Part shown: one piece after another, positions 35,738-39,048 of the stretch
Layout of the letters: each line of letters begins with the position of its first letter
Position numbering within the stretch: position 1 is the stretch's first letter
Assembly (NCBI GenBank): GCA_031275735.1
Contig: JAISOJ010000029.1
Span: 1-39,048, forward strand
DNA length: 39,048 nt
Direction of reading: 5' to 3'
Source: Dysgonamonadaceae bacterium
GTDB lineage: Bacteria; Bacteroidota; Bacteroidia; Bacteroidales; Azobacteroidaceae
Translations under genes and position numbers: made by a program
Notes under the pieces: model-generated
The model's input: only the letters and a program-made list of their open reading frames with translations
Database searches by the model: none
Told to the model about the DNA's origin: nothing

Positions 35738-36901
35738 TTAGCCAATGTTTTCGGATTTAGGGGCATGATGCGCTTCCACCTGCGAGAGGCCGATAAAGAC
35801 CGCCGAGAGCATCGTGAATACGTAAGCCTGTATGTAGGCGACCAGTAATTCCACGCAATCAATGAATACCGTCATGATAACCGAAAGCGCCGTCATTCCA
35901 TAATTCATTGCCGTTCCCAAACTTACGGTTAAAAATATAATGCAGGTCAACCCCAGTACAATGGCGTGTCCGGCCAGAATATTCGCAAATAATCGAATCA
36001 TCAATGCAAATGGCTTGGTAAACAGCCCGACAATTTCAATTGCCGGCATAAGCGGTACGGGAACTTTCAGCCACCAGGGGACGTCGGGCCAGAATATTTC
36101 TTTCCAGTATTCCCTGCTTCCGAATACGTTCACGATAATAAAAGTGCATAATGCCAGTATACAGGTGATTGCGATATTTCCCGTCACGTTGGCTCCGCCC
36201 GGAAAAACGGGTATCAGTCCCAAAAGGTTATTGATGATGATAAAAAAGAATACCGTCAGCAAATAAGGGGTGTAACGTCTGTAATTCTTTCCGATGCAAG
36301 GTTTTATCACATCGTCCACAATACTCGTGATAACCAGTTCCACAAAGGCGACGAATCCTTTGGGTGAAGCGTTTTCCGGTTTTCCTTCCCGTTTTTTGTA
36401 CCAGTTGGCACAGGAGAGTATCAGGATAATCAGGAGAATACTGCTCATTACCAGCGAAGCGGCGTTTTTCGTCAGGGAAAAATCCCAGGGACGGACTTCT
36501 TCGTAATCCCTGCCGTTGCGGGCTTGACCCGCAATCTTCTCCACAATTTTACCTTTATAAGGCCCGTCTTGAGCAATGTAAAAACCCTTGTATGCTTCGT
36601 GTCCGTGATGAAATTTCGACGATGGAAATACGTGCCAGCCGCTTTCCTTGCTTTTCACAATGACGGGCAATGGAATGGAAATGTGCCGGCGGCCGAAAGA
36701 GGTGATGTGCCAGTCGTATCCGTCGCTTACGTGGTCGAGAATCAATTCGCGGACATTCAATTCCGGTTTTTCTCCTTCCTGATGAGTTTCTTCCGAATAA
36801 ACGTTCGTTCCCGCCAGGAGGAACAAAAGAAAGAGAAGTCCTTTTACTCTTAAAGAGATTGTATCCAAAGGACTTTTAAGACAGTTTCCTGTTTTTTTCA
36901 T
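35738..36901 (-). CDS. atpB: ATP synthase F0 subunit a, carrying an apparent palindrome-derived insert
   Basis: The membrane stator that forms the proton half-channels, 387 residues from ATG 36901. An earlier in-frame ATG at 36925 gives eight extra residues inside atpI and is less likely. A signal-like helix (GLLFLLFLLAGTNVYSEE) and an exported domain typical of Bacteroidetes AtpB (DWHITSFGRRHISIPLPVIV, then SGWHVFPSSKFHHG) precede about five or six membrane helices. The essential arginine is Arg303 in ALMIRLFANILAGHA, and the last helices end AVFIGLSQVEAHH. Between GKIVEK and EEVRPWDFSLTKN stands IAGQARNGRDY (residues 123-133), encoded by the 21-nt palindrome; relatives as I recall them have only a few residues here. 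The insert faces the periplasm, away from the channel. Confidence 0.93.
   Translation of the reverse strand: MKKTGNCLKSPLDTISLRVKGLLFLLFLLAGTNVYSEETHQEGEKPELNVRELILDHVSDGYDWHITSFGRRHISIPLPVIVKSKESGWHVFPSSKFHHGHEAYKGFYIAQDGPYKGKIVEKIAGQARNGRDYEEVRPWDFSLTKNAASLVMSSILLIILILSCANWYKKREGKPENASPKGFVAFVELVITSIVDDVIKPCIGKNYRRYTPYLLTVFFFIIINNLLGLIPVFPGGANVTGNIAITCILALCTFIIVNVFGSREYWKEIFWPDVPWWLKVPVPLMPAIEIVGLFTKPFALMIRLFANILAGHAIVLGLTCIIFLTVSLGTAMNYGMTALSVIMTVFIDCVELLVAYIQAYVFTMLSAVFIGLSQVEAHHAPKSENIG
36515..36535. repeat. 21-nt palindrome, copy 3, in frame inside atpB
   Basis: On the minus strand ATTGCGGG-TCAAG-CCCGCAAC, 8-bp arms with one mismatch. It is read in frame as IAGQARN within the exported domain of subunit a. 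Same pattern as the two intergenic copies. Confidence 0.8.
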
Positions 36902-37274
36902 TTCTTGCCAGGTAAATGGTATCAAACATTAAATAAATAAAATAAAGCGCGACAAAAATCAGCACGAAGCGTTTCGTCTCCACTTTGACCGCCAAGGCAT
37001 AAATCACTATAAATACAAGTGACAGAAGTATTTTTCCGACTTTCAATCCCAAAAAGAGATTGACGGATTGACGGGGTGTAATGCTTTTGCTTTTCCTGTT
37101 TGTAATCAGCATTACCAGGATTTCGTACAGAAAGAAAAAAGCAATTGCCGCGCCTGTTCCCGCAAGGGGAGGCGTGTCCGTAAAAATCAGCTTTCCCCCG
37201 CGTATTAAACCTGTGATTAACACTACATTCAGGAGTATCAGGTAGAGTATGTATTTATTATTGAGTGATATCAT
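36876..37274 (-). CDS. Small membrane protein of the ATP synthase operon (AtpI-like)
   Basis: A 132-residue integral membrane protein with four predicted helices (YILYLILLNVVLITGLI; GAAIAFFFLYEILVMLI; LKVGKILLSLVFIVIYALAV; FVLIFVALYFIYLMFDTIYL). A gene of this size stands between atpC and atpB in other Bacteroidetes ATP synthase operons, and by position and topology it corresponds to AtpI, thought to help c-ring assembly or Mg2+ supply. Sequence similarity to AtpI is not obvious to me, so no symbol is given. Its 3' end overlaps the atpB start by 26 bp, implying coupled translation. Confidence 0.75.
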   Translation of the reverse strand: MISLNNKYILYLILLNVVLITGLIRGGKLIFTDTPPLAGTGAAIAFFFLYEILVMLITNRKSKSITPRQSVNLFLGLKVGKILLSLVFIVIYALAVKVETKRFVLIFVALYFIYLMFDTIYLARNEKNRKLS

Positions 37275-37275
37275 A

Positions 37276-37509
37276 CTATTCTACACAAACTGATACGATA
37301 TTTTTTTTAGTTTCCACAAATCCTCCGTTGATAGTCAGTTCCGTTTCTTTTCCTTCGACGCTGTAAGTCAATTTGCCCTTGTCCAGGGCGGAAATAATCG
37401 GGGCATGACGGTTCAAAATCGTAAACAGACCGTTCACACCGGGCAAAGTCACCGATTCGGCGTTTCCGGCATAGATTATTTTTTCGGGAGAAACAATTTC
37501 CAGTTTCAT
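37276..37509 (-). CDS. atpC: ATP synthase F1 subunit epsilon (short form)
   Basis: A 77-residue protein matching only the N-terminal beta-sandwich of epsilon (LEIVSPEKIIYAGNAESVTL, then PGVNGLFTILNRHAPIISAL and ELTINGGFVETKKNIVSV). The C-terminal helical hairpin that inhibits ATP hydrolysis in many bacteria is absent, as is usual in Bacteroidetes, so this enzyme cannot be autoinhibited by that route. It lies 1 bp before the AtpI-like gene and 55 bp after atpD, with short-repeat units in that gap. Confidence 0.95.
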   Translation of the reverse strand: MKLEIVSPEKIIYAGNAESVTLPGVNGLFTILNRHAPIISALDKGKLTYSVEGKETELTINGGFVETKKNIVSVCVE

Positions 37510-37515
37510 TTTTTT

Positions 37516-39048
<1,533 letters not shown>

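Overview
The window looks like a chromosomal segment from a Bacteroidota genome, most likely order Bacteroidales. The evidence is the atpD-C-I-B-E-F-H-A-G operon layout, a Bacteroidetes-type LptD, a DUF4301 protein, a secreted protein with a type IX secretion (T9SS) sorting domain, Bacteroides-type conjugative-element genes, and many TAnnTTTG -7 promoter boxes with, in the clearest case, a TTTG -33 box. Base composition is uneven by eye: the left-end mobile-element remnants and the ATP synthase operon are GC-richer than the middle.

Layout. Positions 33-2160 (+) are a graveyard of integrative-element genes: an activase N-terminus fused in frame to the tail of a conjugative-element helicase/methylase, then a frameshifted PAPS-reductase-like gene and a frameshifted radical-SAM gene. 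Positions 2185-4119 (-) hold aguA-aguB (agmatine to putrescine). Positions 4391-8442 (-) hold an HD-domain gene, lptD and ung. Positions 8619-10928 form a nested mobile-element scar: an IS110 remnant, a complete IS4-type element with terminal inverted repeats, and a tyrosine recombinase broken at both ends. The recombinase lies beside tRNA-Arg(CCG) (11080-11152, -), a plausible attachment site. A RelA/SpoT homologue with a degenerate hydrolase domain (-) and DUF4301 (+) diverge from a compact two-promoter region. A bidirectional terminator separates DUF4301 from the asmA-like and cca genes (-), followed by a secreted alpha/beta hydrolase (-).

Positions 21240-25190 (+) carry a long leader and two tandem paralogous exported proteins related to subtilases. 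They are interrupted by three in-frame stop codons (TAA, TGA, TAG) with no frameshift. A very large alpha-2-macroglobulin lipoprotein with a CSEQ thioester motif follows (25516-31107, +). A small secreted Spy-like protein and the ATP synthase operon (-, running off the right edge inside atpD) close the window.

The most unusual signals are not genes. A 21-nt palindrome (8-bp arms, 5-nt loop) occurs three times in the ATP synthase operon, once apparently in frame inside atpB, adding about eleven residues to the subunit a leader region. Runs of 7-8-nt units (AAGTGAC / AAGTAAAC / CGAGTAA types) occupy several gene junctions of the same operon, supply at least one stop codon, and recur in front of the macroglobulin gene. 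Together with the many broken accessory genes, this suggests a genome accumulating small repeats and decaying its accessory genes while core functions stay intact.
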